This document shows positions 44,526 through 52,871 of a stretch of 64,000 nucleotides of DNA, piece after piece. Source of the stretch: Sphingobacteriales bacterium JAD_PAG50586_3 (GTDB taxonomy: Bacteria > Bacteroidota > Bacteroidia > CAMBQF01); assembly GCA_023213195.1 (NCBI GenBank), contig CP096135.1, forward strand, positions 186,001 to 250,000, written 5' to 3'. The position numbers and the translations under genes were made by a program. How positions within the stretch are numbered: position 1 is the first letter of the stretch; every line of letters begins with the position of its first letter. A model generated the notes under the pieces. It saw only the letters and a list, made by a program, of their open reading frames with translations, was not told the origin of the DNA and made no database searches.

Positions 44526-45808
44526 TCACCCCGCTTTCATAACCTTAACAGTAAACTCGCCCACCTTATGGCTATTCTCTACAACAAGGTTACTCCTTAC
44601 TGGCGGTAGCTTTCTACGTATTTTTTGCAGTAGCATTTCAGCCTCATTTCTACCCTCTACTTCCACTAGATTTTTCTCTTCTGTTACACCCTCGTTTTCG
44701 TCAACCAACACCTCTACGTTTTCGGTTTGGGTTTCGCTCTCGCATTCGGGCAGGTTATCTTTAAATGGATTTTTAAAACCGGCAAACCCCGGCCTTAGGT
44801 GTTCGGGCAGCGGCATGCACTCACCCGGCTCAAGGTCGTTATAGCGGTTGCGTATAGGTATGTTCTTTAGCTGACTGCGGGTGGTGCTCTCCGGCAAATC
44901 AAGCATATCGGCAATGCGCTTATAGCCAAGCCCATCGCGCCTAAGGCTTTCTGCCGTTATCAGTTTCTCTTTACGCTCCTGTGCCGCGCTGCGGGTAGCA
45001 TATCTTTCTCGGGCACACTGTCTTCGTGGGGTTGCAGTTGTAAGTAACGCTCTTCATCTTCCAGTATCAAATAGCTGGTTACAAAGTTAAAACCGGGCAT
45101 ATCCCTGTGCTTACACTTTAACTGCTTTAGGTAGCGCGTTTGGTGGTTGCTGTGGCAGCGGGCTATAGCCACTACACTATCGGCAAACGCGGTAGTATAC
45201 TGGTGCTTATAGGTATGGTACAACTCTACCGCCTTGTTGGTATTGCGGGTGCGGGTGTTTACTATAAGTAAAACCGATATCCCGCGCTCTATGCGCAATT
45301 GCTCTACCACGTTTAAAAAATCAAGCCATTGCAGGTTGCTCAGGTTTAGGCGGTCGGGTTGGTCAAAAATAAGCAGCTTAGCCCCTGTGTTATCCAGCAA
45401 ACCGGTAAGGCCCTCCATTAGCCACTCTTTAAAAACCGTATAGGTTTTATACACCCCGCTTTGCGCGTGGTTAAATACGGCGAAGAAGAAATTATCGGCA
45501 GCCGTGGCACAATCAGGGCCATAGCGCTCGGCAAAGCCACATTTATCATACTCGTGACCCAGGTACAAAATTTTGGCAGGCTCGTTTTCTTCGCTGCCCG
45601 TGGCTATTTCTTTAGCCACTTGCAGGGCAAACAACGTTTTGCCCGCACCCGTATCGCCTGTAAACACACACAACTCGCCGGTACCCCAGTAGTTGCGCCA
45701 CAGCGGTTTTTTAAATTCGAGGGGTTGGGCAGGCAGCAGGCCCACCATAGGTTGCAGCACAAAGCTTTGCGTTGCACAGCCCACAGGCTGCATTACATTA
45801 TTAGGCAT
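44526..45808 (-). CDS. RecA-like (RepA/AAA_25) ATPase with C-terminal helix-turn-helix (one frameshift)
   Basis: About 427 residues after correction. N-terminal P-loop ATPase: Walker A GDTGAGKT (51-58), Walker B LLIFD (145-149), VVEQLRIERGISVLLIVNTR, of the RepA/DnaB-like RecA fold found in replication and mobile-element proteins. The coding strand reads ATGCTACC near 44999-45005; one added base gives KDMATRSAAQERKEKL and then a helix-turn-helix-like LRRDGLGYKRIADMLDLPES and an acidic tail. No replication origin is evident. It lies between repeats with no element genes nearby, so it may be a stranded accessory gene. Confidence 0.7.
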
Positions 45809-45901
45809 AGTAAATTTGGTTTATTTAGTTCGCCACAAAGATACAATAATATAATCCTTTATACAAATACTGTTAATATATTTTGCACAAAGCGAACAAT
45901 G

Positions 45902-45949
45902 TCCTCCTTTGGAGGAGGTGGTCTCGTTTTAAACGAGACCGGAGGAGGT
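45902..45949. repeat. Two-arm palindromic element (variable arm GGTCTCGTTT/AAACGAGACC)
   Basis: CCTCCTTTGGAGGAGG, then TGGTCTCGTTT-ta-AACGAGACC, then GGAGGAGG. It starts the 594-base gene-free region 45809-46402. Confidence 0.72.
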
Positions 45950-45966
45950 TAAATGCAACGCAAAAA

Positions 45967-46010
45967 TCCCCCTCCTGAGGGGGTGGCCGGAGGCCGGGGA
46001 GTTTAGAGGC
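45967..46010. repeat. Two-arm element CCCCCTC/GAGGGGG plus GGCCGG arm
   Basis: CCCCCTCCTGAGGGGG, then TGGCCggaGGCCG, then GGGAGTTT. A near-identical first arm is repeated at 46149-46190. Confidence 0.7.
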
Positions 46011-46047
46011 TAACAACAGCACCAGACGGGGGATTAAATTCCGCATA

Positions 46048-46131
46048 ATTCCCCCTCCCCTTTAAGGGGAGGTGTCCCCGTCCGAATGGATGAAGCCATT
46101 CATCCGGGCGGGCGCTAGGACGGAGGGGGTA
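46048..46131. repeat. Long two-arm palindromic element (GTCCnested/GGAC)
   Basis: CCTCCCCTTTAAGGGGAGG, then a nested second arm starting TCCCCGTCCGAATGGATGAA and closing CCATTCATCCGGGCGGGC..GGACGGAGGGGG. The longest element of the family in the window. Confidence 0.65.
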
Positions 46132-46148
46132 AAAGCCACGCAAAAAAT

Positions 46149-46190
46149 CCCCCTCCTGAGGGGGTGGCAGTAGGCCGGGGAGTTTATAAC
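46149..46190. repeat. Two-arm element CCCCCTCCTGAGGGGG plus GGCAGTAGGCC arm
   Basis: Same first arm as 45967-46010 but a different second arm. No gene in this region. Confidence 0.65.
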
Positions 46191-46235
46191 CCCTCATCAC
46201 GAATTCGCAAAAGCACAGGCATAGTTAGTTCCATT

Positions 46236-46264
46236 AACCCCCTCTCCCTTGGGAGAGGGGAAAG
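46236..46264. repeat. Palindrome CCCCTCTCCC/GGGAGAGGGG
   Basis: Single hairpin with the A-family arm (CCCCCTCTCCCTTGGGAGAGGGG) and a GAAAG tail; it precedes the lipoprotein gene at 46403. Confidence 0.6.
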
Positions 46265-46402
46265 ACAATACAATTTATTGGATTGTCGGGGGAGAGGTGC
46301 ACCCTCATGACTGCCCCAAGCGGAGCACCTAATCAACCTAAGCAGTCACCCATTTGCTTTTCTCATTTTATCTTTCCAACTTTACTAAACCAAGAACTAC
46401 TA

Positions 46403-46903
46403 ATGAAAAAAACAATTTCCATAGTAATTATCCTGTCAATCTTTCTTTTTGCCTGCAAGAAAGACACAGACATACGCGACAAGTATGTAGGCCATTATGT
46501 TGGGTTAGCCGTTCCTTCAGGATGGTATAATGTGCCAAATGGCGATGGTCAATATGCGGAATTAGACTTGTCAAAAAATGAATTAATTGACAACGTTATA
46601 AGTGTAAAATGCAAAACTAACCCACCGATAGTAGGTTCTACTAATTTTAGCACTAATAGCTTTGGAACTTACGACACCAACCTTTATGATGAGATTGAAG
46701 ATAATAGGCTGTATGTAAGCGATAAAGGTATCCTCTATAAAAAGGGTATGTTTTATGAAGATCTATATTATACAAAATTCTACCGCTTTGTAGAGCCGGA
46801 TAGCATCTATTGTTTAGTATATTTTTATAATGGCCCAACTTCTCCTACAGAGTTTTTTGTGAAAGCTAAAAAAAATGATACCGTTATGAAACCATTAATT
46901 TAA
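46403..46903 (+). CDS. Small lipoprotein, unknown (~166 aa)
   Basis: Start ATG 46403 (MKKTISIVIILSIFLFAC, lipobox FLFAC); an upstream in-frame ATG would prepend unrelated residues. The body includes IRDKYVGHYVGLAVPSGWYN, which has the YxGxYxG-like start shared with the lipoprotein at 38472 and the next gene. The three may be distant paralogues. AT-rich. Function unknown. Confidence 0.68.
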   Translation: MKKTISIVIILSIFLFACKKDTDIRDKYVGHYVGLAVPSGWYNVPNGDGQYAELDLSKNELIDNVISVKCKTNPPIVGSTNFSTNSFGTYDTNLYDEIEDNRLYVSDKGILYKKGMFYEDLYYTKFYRFVEPDSIYCLVYFYNGPTSPTEFFVKAKKNDTVMKPLI

Positions 46904-46979
46904 AAATTGATTTTGCAAACGACCCTAAATGGTTTTGCAGAAGAACTACTTATTTAAATGTAAACGATTGTTATACCCC

Positions 46980-47425
46980 ATGAAAAAGCTATTGTTTTTA
47001 ATATCTGTTTTTTTCTTACAGCTTGTGATAAAGACAATCCTATAGAAAAATACGAGGCTACTTATTCCGGGCAAAAAGTAGCTATCGTTTCTTATAATGA
47101 TTATGATCCTACATTCAATCAGTTTGTTAGTATGGCCAAATTTGATACAACAATCTGCAAACTAGACGTTATACCAAATGGCGACAAAGTAGATATAAAA
47201 GAATTTAATGAAAATAACACCTTATTAAAATACTGGGGTGGAGTTGAAATTAACAATATTGGAGAATTAGCGTATTTTGGAACAGATACGGTATGCTATG
47301 GTAGCATTAGCGTTGATTCTTTTTATTACAAAATACAATTTGCATCTCCAATACCACCCGATAATATTATTGAAACATCAGATACTTTATTTTACACCTA
47401 TTATTTTAGTGCTATCAAACAATAA
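46980..47425 (+). CDS. Small lipoprotein, unknown (one frameshift)
   Basis: ATG 46980 opens MKKLLFLISVFF; one extra T in the 7-T tract 47008-47014 gives FLTACDKDNPIEKYEATYSG, a lipobox (LTAC) and an N-terminus like the two neighbouring lipoproteins (KYEATYSGQKVAIV). The frame then stays open to TAA 47423-47425 (about 148 residues). As sequenced it stops after 21 codons. Follows the previous lipoprotein by about 76 bases and may be a tandem paralogue. Confidence 0.62.
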
Positions 47426-47462
47426 AGTTTTCGCATTGGTCCAGCCGTGGCAGGTGTTAAAG

Positions 47463-47480
47463 CTCCCGAAACATCGGGAG
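47463..47480. repeat. Hairpin CTCCCGA-aaca-TCGGGAG
   Basis: Perfect 7-bp stem between the lipoprotein and rpoN; no T tract follows, so a REP-type element rather than a terminator. Confidence 0.5.
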
Positions 47481-47536
47481 TGTCACTAAAACATAGTTTA
47501 AAAGCTCAACTCACCCCTAAAAACTCACCCCTCCAA

Positions 47537-49098
47537 CTATATCTCCTTCCGTAACCTGGCTACGGGAATATTTAACTGCTCGCGGTATTTAGCTACCGTG
47601 CGGCGGGCAATATTATAGCCCTTGCCTTGCAGAATTTTAGTCAGCTTATCATCAGTAAGCGGTTTGCCCTTGGTTTCGGCACCAATAGCGTCTTCCAAAA
47701 TTTTCTTCACCTCACGGGTAGAAACCTCCTCGCCCGAGTCGGTAGAAAGCGACTCTGAGAAGAACGATTTCAGCAGGAATGTACCAAAATGGGTTTGCAC
47801 ATACTTACTGTTTGCCACCCGCGATACGGTAGAAATATCAAGCCCTACAATATCGGCAATGTCTTTCAAAATCATGGGGCGCATTTTGGTTTCATCACCC
47901 TCTAAGAAATACTCATACTGGTATTCCATAATGGTGTGCATGGTAACATACAGGGTATCGTTACGCTGCCTTAGGGCATCTATAAACCACTTGGCACTCT
48001 CTATCTTCTGCTTAACAAACTGTACCGCCTCTTTATTGCCTTTGCTGGTTTTGCTGCGCGAGTATTCCCTCAACATCTCGTTATAGGTTTTGCTCACCTT
48101 AAGGTCGGGCATGTTGCGCGAGTTTAGGCTAAGCTCCAATATACCATCGTTGTTGGCAATAATAAAGTCGGGTATAATGTGCTGGGTCGATTTTTGCGAG
48201 TCGCTAAACGAGTTGCCCGGTTTAGGGTCCAGTTTTAAAATCTCGTTAATGGCTTCGCGTAGCTCATCGCTGTCAACATCTAATCGGCGCTCTATCTTGT
48301 CGTAGTGCTTTTTAGAGAATTCGTCCATGCAACGCTCTAAAACGGCAATGGCAAGGGCAATACTTTTTGCTTGGTATCTTTACGTTTAAGCTGAAGAACA
48401 AGGCACTCTTTAAGGTCGCGCGCGCCAACACCTGCCGGGTCAAAACTTTGTATAACCTCTAAAATCTCGGCCACCTCATCTTCGGTGGTAGATACGTTTT
48501 GGGCAAAGGCCAAATCGTCAACAATGGCATACACCTCGCGGCGCAGGTAGCCCTGTTCATCAATATTACCAATAATGTACTCGCCAATTTTGCGGCGGCG
48601 CTCATCGGCAATATGCATACCCATTTGGGCAATCAACTGGTCCTGGAACCCATCGCCCGATGCAAATGGTATGTCGCGCCTGTCCTCATCCGGACTGGTA
48701 TTATCAACAGCCAGCTTGTACGATGGCACTTCGTCATCGTCCATATAGGGGTCCATATCAAAGTCTTCGCGCTTATTGTCGTCGTAGCTATCTTCGGCTG
48801 CAGTATACACCTCATCAACCCCACCGCTAAAATCCTCCCCCTCAAAACCATCGTCGGTATTGGTATCGGTATCGTTGCTATCTATATCGTCCAACGCATC
48901 TTCAAAGCCATCGGCGCTCAATTCCTCTTCCTGGCCATCTTCATCATCACGCCCCTCTTCCAATGCCGGGTTACTCTCCAGCTCTTCCTGTATCCGCTCC
49001 TCTAACGATGCGGCAGGAACCTGCAACAACTTCATCAGTTGTATTTGCTGTGGCGACAGCTTTTGCAGCATTTTTTGTTGCAGTCCTTGTTTTAACAT
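47537..49098 (-). CDS. rpoN: RNA polymerase sigma-54 factor (one frameshift)
   Basis: Alternative sigma factor for -24/-12 promoters, needing an AAA+ activator. N-terminal activator-interacting region starts MLKQGLQQKMLQKLSPQQIQ, followed by an acidic linker (residues ~45-125 rich in Asp/Glu), core-binding region (GDGFQDQLIAQMGMHIADE, VIQSFDPAGVGARDLKECL) and the C-terminal RpoN box RRTVAKYREQLNIP. The frame breaks at the A5 tract (48364-48368 on the plus strand as T5); one more A gives KQKSIALAIAVLERCMDEF. Corrected length about 521 residues. No sigma-54 activator is encoded in the window. Confidence 0.9.
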
Positions 49099-49223
49099 AA
49101 TGCTATATAATACTATCCTGTACGCAACAAATTTATTGCAGGTTACCTTTTATGGAACAATTTTTGTAAGAAAACTTTTGAACAGCGCCCAAAAGGCGCT
49201 TTTTTGTTGGGATAAAGCTAAAA

Positions 49224-49275
49224 ATCCCTCCCCCTCGCTACACTCGGGTACTCCCTTTAAAAGGGAGAGTTTTTT
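49224..49275. repeat. Two-arm palindromic element (reverse orientation)
   Basis: AAATCCCTCCC, then an imperfect CTCG/CGGG arm, then ACTCCCTTTAAAAGGGAGAG. It lies upstream of rpoN in the region 49099-49882, which otherwise holds the duplicated structured element. Confidence 0.6.
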
Positions 49276-49290
49276 CCAGTCATACCTTTA

Positions 49291-49541
49291 GGCGTAAGCA
49301 ATAACCGGCATAGCGTTTTGAAACGGGATACCCACAGAGAAAGTGAGCGACCAAAATCGGCACTGTTTGAGCGCAGCGAGTTTGCCGATTTTAGCAAACG
49401 CCCTCGTAGTGGGTCGTTGAAAAATGCAGCCGGCAGTTTTCTTTGTTTCGTTTCTTTTGCTGCCAAAAGAAATGAAAACCCCGCCGGTAGGCGAAAAATA
49501 ACATAGAACAATTGTAAAATAAAAAAGCCTCAGCGTATGCT
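49291..49541 (+). repeat. Dispersed structured element, copy B, with duplicated tRNA-His terminator half
   Basis: About 185 bases of the structured element (outer stem ACCCAC 49330-49335 / GTGGGT 49409-49414; inner stem AAAATCGG 49353-49360 / CCGATTTT 49385-49392; terminal hairpin TTTCTTTTG/CAAAAGAAA 49451-49472). These are followed by 65 bases that recur after copy C and include the 3' half of the tRNA-His terminator. Copies B and C are almost identical over about 251 bases. Apparent reading frames across it are not genes. Confidence 0.85.
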
Positions 49542-49547
49542 TTGGGT

Positions 49548-49570
49548 ACCCCGACGATAAATGTCGGGGT
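49548..49570. repeat. Palindrome ACCCCGAC-gataaat-GTCGGGGT
   Basis: Sits between TTTGGGT and AATACCGGG, sequences that are nearly contiguous at the tRNA-His 3' end, so it looks like an insertion into a duplicated tRNA end. Confidence 0.55.
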
Positions 49571-49620
49571 GAAACTTTCAGTTTCAGAATACCGGGTGCT
49601 GACGCTTGCTTTAAACATCA

Positions 49621-49872
49621 GGCGTAAGCAATAACCGGCCTTAGCGTTTTGAAACGGGGTACCCACAGAGAAAGTGAGCGACCAAAATCGGCACTGTTTG
49701 AGCGCAGCGAGTTTGCCGATTTTAGCGAACGCCCTCGTAGTGGGTCGTTGAAAAATGCAGCCGGCAGTTTTCTTTGTTTCGTTTCTTTTGCTGCCAAAAG
49801 AAATGAAAACCCCGCCGGTAGGCGAAAAATAACATAGAACAATTGTAAAATAAAAAAGCCTCAGCGTATGCT
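49621..49872 (+). repeat. Dispersed structured element, copy C, adjoining tRNA-His
   Basis: Second copy of the duplicated unit. It ends inside the tRNA-His terminator. It differs from copy B at only a few positions (for example GGCCTTAGCG for GGCATAGCG, GGGTAC for GGGATA and AGCGAACG for AGCAAACG). Confidence 0.85.
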
Positions 49873-49881
49873 AAGGCTTTT
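49851..49881 (-). terminator. Intrinsic terminator of tRNA-His
   Basis: On the minus strand AAAAGCCT-tagcatacgctg-AGGCTTTTTT; arms at 49874-49881 and 49854-49861. It begins immediately after the tRNA 3' end. Confidence 0.75.
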
Positions 49882-49882
49882 G

Positions 49883-49957
49883 GGTGGAATACCGGGCTCG
49901 AACCGGCGACCTCCTGAACCACAATCAGGCGCTCTAACCAACTGAGCTAAAACCACC
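49883..49957 (-). tRNA. tRNA-His (GTG anticodon)
   Basis: Cloverleaf on the minus strand: G(-1) at 49957, acceptor GTGGTTT, D-stem GCTC/GAGC, anticodon arm CCTGA-TTGTGGT-TCAGG with anticodon GTG, T-arm GCCGG-TTCGAGC-CCGGT, 3' acceptor strand ATTCCAC and discriminator C. The extra G opposite C73 is the His identity element. Pairs 5-68 and 6-67 are T-T mismatches, which is unusual; a matching 3' strand would read AAACCAC. CCA is not encoded as such. No second tRNA-His is in the window. Confidence 0.9.
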
Positions 49958-50026
49958 ATTTTAGGGCGGCAAATATAACAAATTTCTAATTACGCTGTTA
50001 CCTTATCCCTATATTCGTATAAATTT

Positions 50027-50590
50027 ATGTTTACCCTCTACATAAAAAACATGGTTTGTCACCGCTGCATACTAGCAGTAGAGGGCATTCTCAACAATTT
50101 GGCTTTGCCTTTTAAAAATATTTCTTTGGGCGAGGTTATTTTAGATTTCCAACCAGCTACAGGTACCTTACAAACCCTCTCTGCCCAACTTTCAGCCATC
50201 GGGTTTGAAATTTTAGATGATAAGCAGAATATCATTATTGAAAAAATAAAAAAGGCTATTCAACAGTACCTGGAAAACGCCCCAAGCCTTAAAAGCACCC
50301 GGCTATCTACCTACCTTGCCGATAAGCTGCATTACGAATACACCTACCTAAGCGACCTCTTTTCATCAACAGAGAGCATCAGTATAGAACAGTATTTCAT
50401 TCGCCTGCGTATTGAAAAGGCAAAGGAGCTATTGGTTTACAATAACTTAAACGGTTCTGAAATTGCAGATTTATTGGGCTATAGCAGCGTAAACCATTTC
50501 TCGGCCCAGTTTAAAAAGGTAACGGGTGTAACACCATCGGCATTTAAAAACATAGGCCGTTCTAAGCGTTTGGCAATAGACAAGGTATAA
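50027..50590 (+). CDS. AraC-family regulator with HMA-like N-terminus (likely copper-responsive)
   Basis: 187 residues. The N-terminal ~70 residues are a ferredoxin-like metal-binding (HMA) module with CHRC (Cys11, Cys14), starting MFTLYIKNMVCHRCIL. The C-terminal ~100 residues form an AraC-type double helix-turn-helix (YLADKLHYEYTYLSDLFSS; LNGSEIADLLGYSSVNHFSAQFKKVTG). Located 72 bases upstream of copA on the same strand, so I infer metal sensing and control of the pump. HMA-AraC fusions beside copper pumps are known to me from Bacteroidota, but direct data here are none. Confidence 0.85.
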   Translation: MFTLYIKNMVCHRCILAVEGILNNLALPFKNISLGEVILDFQPATGTLQTLSAQLSAIGFEILDDKQNIIIEKIKKAIQQYLENAPSLKSTRLSTYLADKLHYEYTYLSDLFSSTESISIEQYFIRLRIEKAKELLVYNNLNGSEIADLLGYSSVNHFSAQFKKVTGVTPSAFKNIGRSKRLAIDKV

Positions 50591-50647
50591 CCAAAATTAT
50601 ATAAATCAATCCCAAAATAGTGTAAAGCTATTGCGGTAAAGTAAGGT

Positions 50648-50655
50648 TACCTTTG
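50648..50655 (+). promoter_or_regulatory. Candidate -7 element TACCTTTG before copA
   Basis: TAnnTTTG match ending seven bases before the copA ATG at 50663; implies a nearly leaderless mRNA. A TTG at 50631-50633 is closer than the usual spacing. Confidence 0.45.
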
Positions 50656-50662
50656 TATTGTT

Positions 50663-52822
50663 ATGAAAGACGACCAACACGACATTATAACCCTGGAAGT
50701 GGAGGGCATGACCTGCACCAACTGTGCGCTGGGCGTTACCAAAACCCTGGAAAAAGCAGGCCTTACCCACGTACACGCCGATTTTGCCAGTGGTGAGGTG
50801 GTATATTCCAATGTATCGGCTCTGGCTAAAGATGCTGTTATTAATAAGATTGAAGCCCTTGGTTATAAAGTAAAAAGCCAAGGCGAAGAGGCCCACAACC
50901 ATACCCACAGCGGTGGCAAGTGGGGTGTAGAACAAAAATTCTGGTTCAGCCTGGCGTTTACTGTGCCTTTGATGTTGCACATGGTATTTCCACATACATC
51001 ATTTATAAATAACCCTGGCTGCAACTGGGTTTAAGTCTGCCTGTGGTAATAGTGGGCATACTCCATTTTGGCCGCAGCGCATGGGGTTCTTTAAAGGCAG
51101 GCGTCCCTAATATGGATGTGCTGATATTTATTGGCTTTACCGCTGCCTTTAGCTACAGCATTTGGGGCACATTAGCATTCGATATACACACAGTACACAA
51201 CTACCTGTTTTACGAAACCGCCGCCAGTATAATAACATTGGTACTGCTTGGCAATGTGCTGGAACACCGCGCCACCATGCAAACCGCTACGGCTGTTAAA
51301 GAGTTGGGGCAAATACAAAACACCATAGCCCGCAAAGTAACCTTTGTTAACGGGGTAGAAACCTTGGTAGAAGTGCCCAACAGTGAAATTTACGTGGGCG
51401 ATATTTTACAGGTAAACACAGGAGACCGTATTCCGGCCGATGGGGCTATTATTAAAGGCCAGGCCAGTATTGACGAAGCAATAGTTACCGGAGAGAGCAT
51501 GCCGGTTGACAAAGGCCCTAAAGACCCAGTAGTGGGCGGAACGGTAGTAACATCGGGCAGTTTCAGGATGGGTGCCAAGGCCGTAGGAAACCAAACCGTT
51601 ATTGCCGCCATTATTAAAATGGTAAAAGAGGCCCAACGCGATAAACCCTCTATTCAGCGCCTGGGAGACAGGGTTAGTGCGATATTTGTGCCGATAGTAA
51701 TTGGCATATCAGTACTCACATTTTTTGTTGCCCACTTTGCCTTTGACCTAAGCACCCAGCAAGCGTTAATGAATGCCATTGCCGTATTGGTAATATCGTG
51801 CCCATGTGCTATGGGCTTGGCAACGCCTACCGCTGTAATGGCGGGCATTGGCCGTGCCGCTAAAAACGGCATATTTATAAAAGGCGGACGTGTATTGGAA
51901 GAGTTCGCCAACATTAAAACCATGGTGTTTGATAAAACAGGCACCCTTACCACAGGCAAATTTGAAGTAAAAGAAATCTCCGTTGCTGATGGCGTAAGCA
52001 GGCAACAGGTTATTGATATTAGCGTTGAGTTGGAAAAACACTCATCGCACCCTATTGCGCAATCTATTGTAGCGGCATTAAAAGGCGAAGCCCAACCTAT
52101 TGCTATTACTGATATTCAGGAAGAAAAAGGGCTTGGAATGAAAGGCTCTGTTGGGACTGATGTATACCAGTTAGGTTCAGAGAAAACATTGTCAACGGCT
52201 AATTCCCTCCCCTTACAGGGGAGGGCAAGGGAGGGGTCTTTACCTGCAAAAAAACAACAGCTACATAGCATCATTCACCATAGAAGACACCATAAAACCC
52301 GGCACTGCTGAGGTTATAAAAGAGCTAAACACCAACGGCATAGAAACGGTATTGCTTAGCGGCGATACTCAATACCGCACTAATTTATTTGGTAAACAGG
52401 TGGGTATTACCACCCTGTTAGGACAAAAATCCCCTGCCGAAAAGCTACAGATAATAAAAAGCTATACCGCCAAAAACAGTACCGCCATGGTAGGCGATGG
52501 CGTTAACGATGCCCCTGCCCTATCGGCATCGCATGTAGGCATTTCTATCAGCGGGGCTACATCGGCAGCATTAAGCTCAGCATCTATTGTATTATCAAAT
52601 AAAGAAAATTTAGCCCAGTTAGCGCTGGCACATAAAATTGCAAAGCACACATTAATAACCATTAAGCAGAATTTATTCTGGGCATTTTTCTACAATGTTG
52701 TGGCTATACCCATTGCCGCTGTTGGATTATTAAACCCTATGATAGCCGCCGCCGCTATGGCTTTTTCTGATGTTATTGTTATAGGCAATTCTATCAGGTT
52801 GAAAAGCAAGAAATTAAAGTAA
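50663..52822 (+). CDS. copA: Copper-translocating P1B-type ATPase (two frameshifts, one palindromic insert)
   Basis: Cu+ efflux pump of the inner membrane. N-terminal HMA with GMTCTNC (Cys18, Cys21), His-rich linker, helices, CPC in VISCPCAMGLATPT, TGES in VTGESMP, phosphorylation motif DKTGTLTTG, HP dipeptide in KHSSHPIAQS and GDGVNDAPAL. The frame breaks near 51015 (AACCCTGG; one more base gives NNPWLQLGLSLPV) and at the A7 tract 52248-52254 (one base fewer gives KNNSYIASFTIED). Between HP and GDGVNDAP a palindromic element (52204-52238) is read in frame as SLPLQGRAREGSLP, inside the nucleotide-binding domain. Corrected length about 720 residues. Confidence 0.9.
52204..52238. repeat. Palindromic element inside copA
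   Basis: CCCTCCCCTTACAGGGGAGGG with tail CAAGGGAGGGGTCT, the same family as the intergenic element at 13764-13798. It is translated as part of CopA. Confidence 0.75.
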
Positions 52823-52871
52823 TAATTCCTATTATTTGATAGGTTATAATACGTTGAACAAAGTGCGTGGG

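Noticed and set aside
49318..49922. Repeated open frames of ~62-91 codons that recur at 27.8, 49.3, 49.7 and 56.6 kb
   Set aside because: They are the translation of the dispersed structured element; both strands are open, and the conserved features are stems, not protein motifs.
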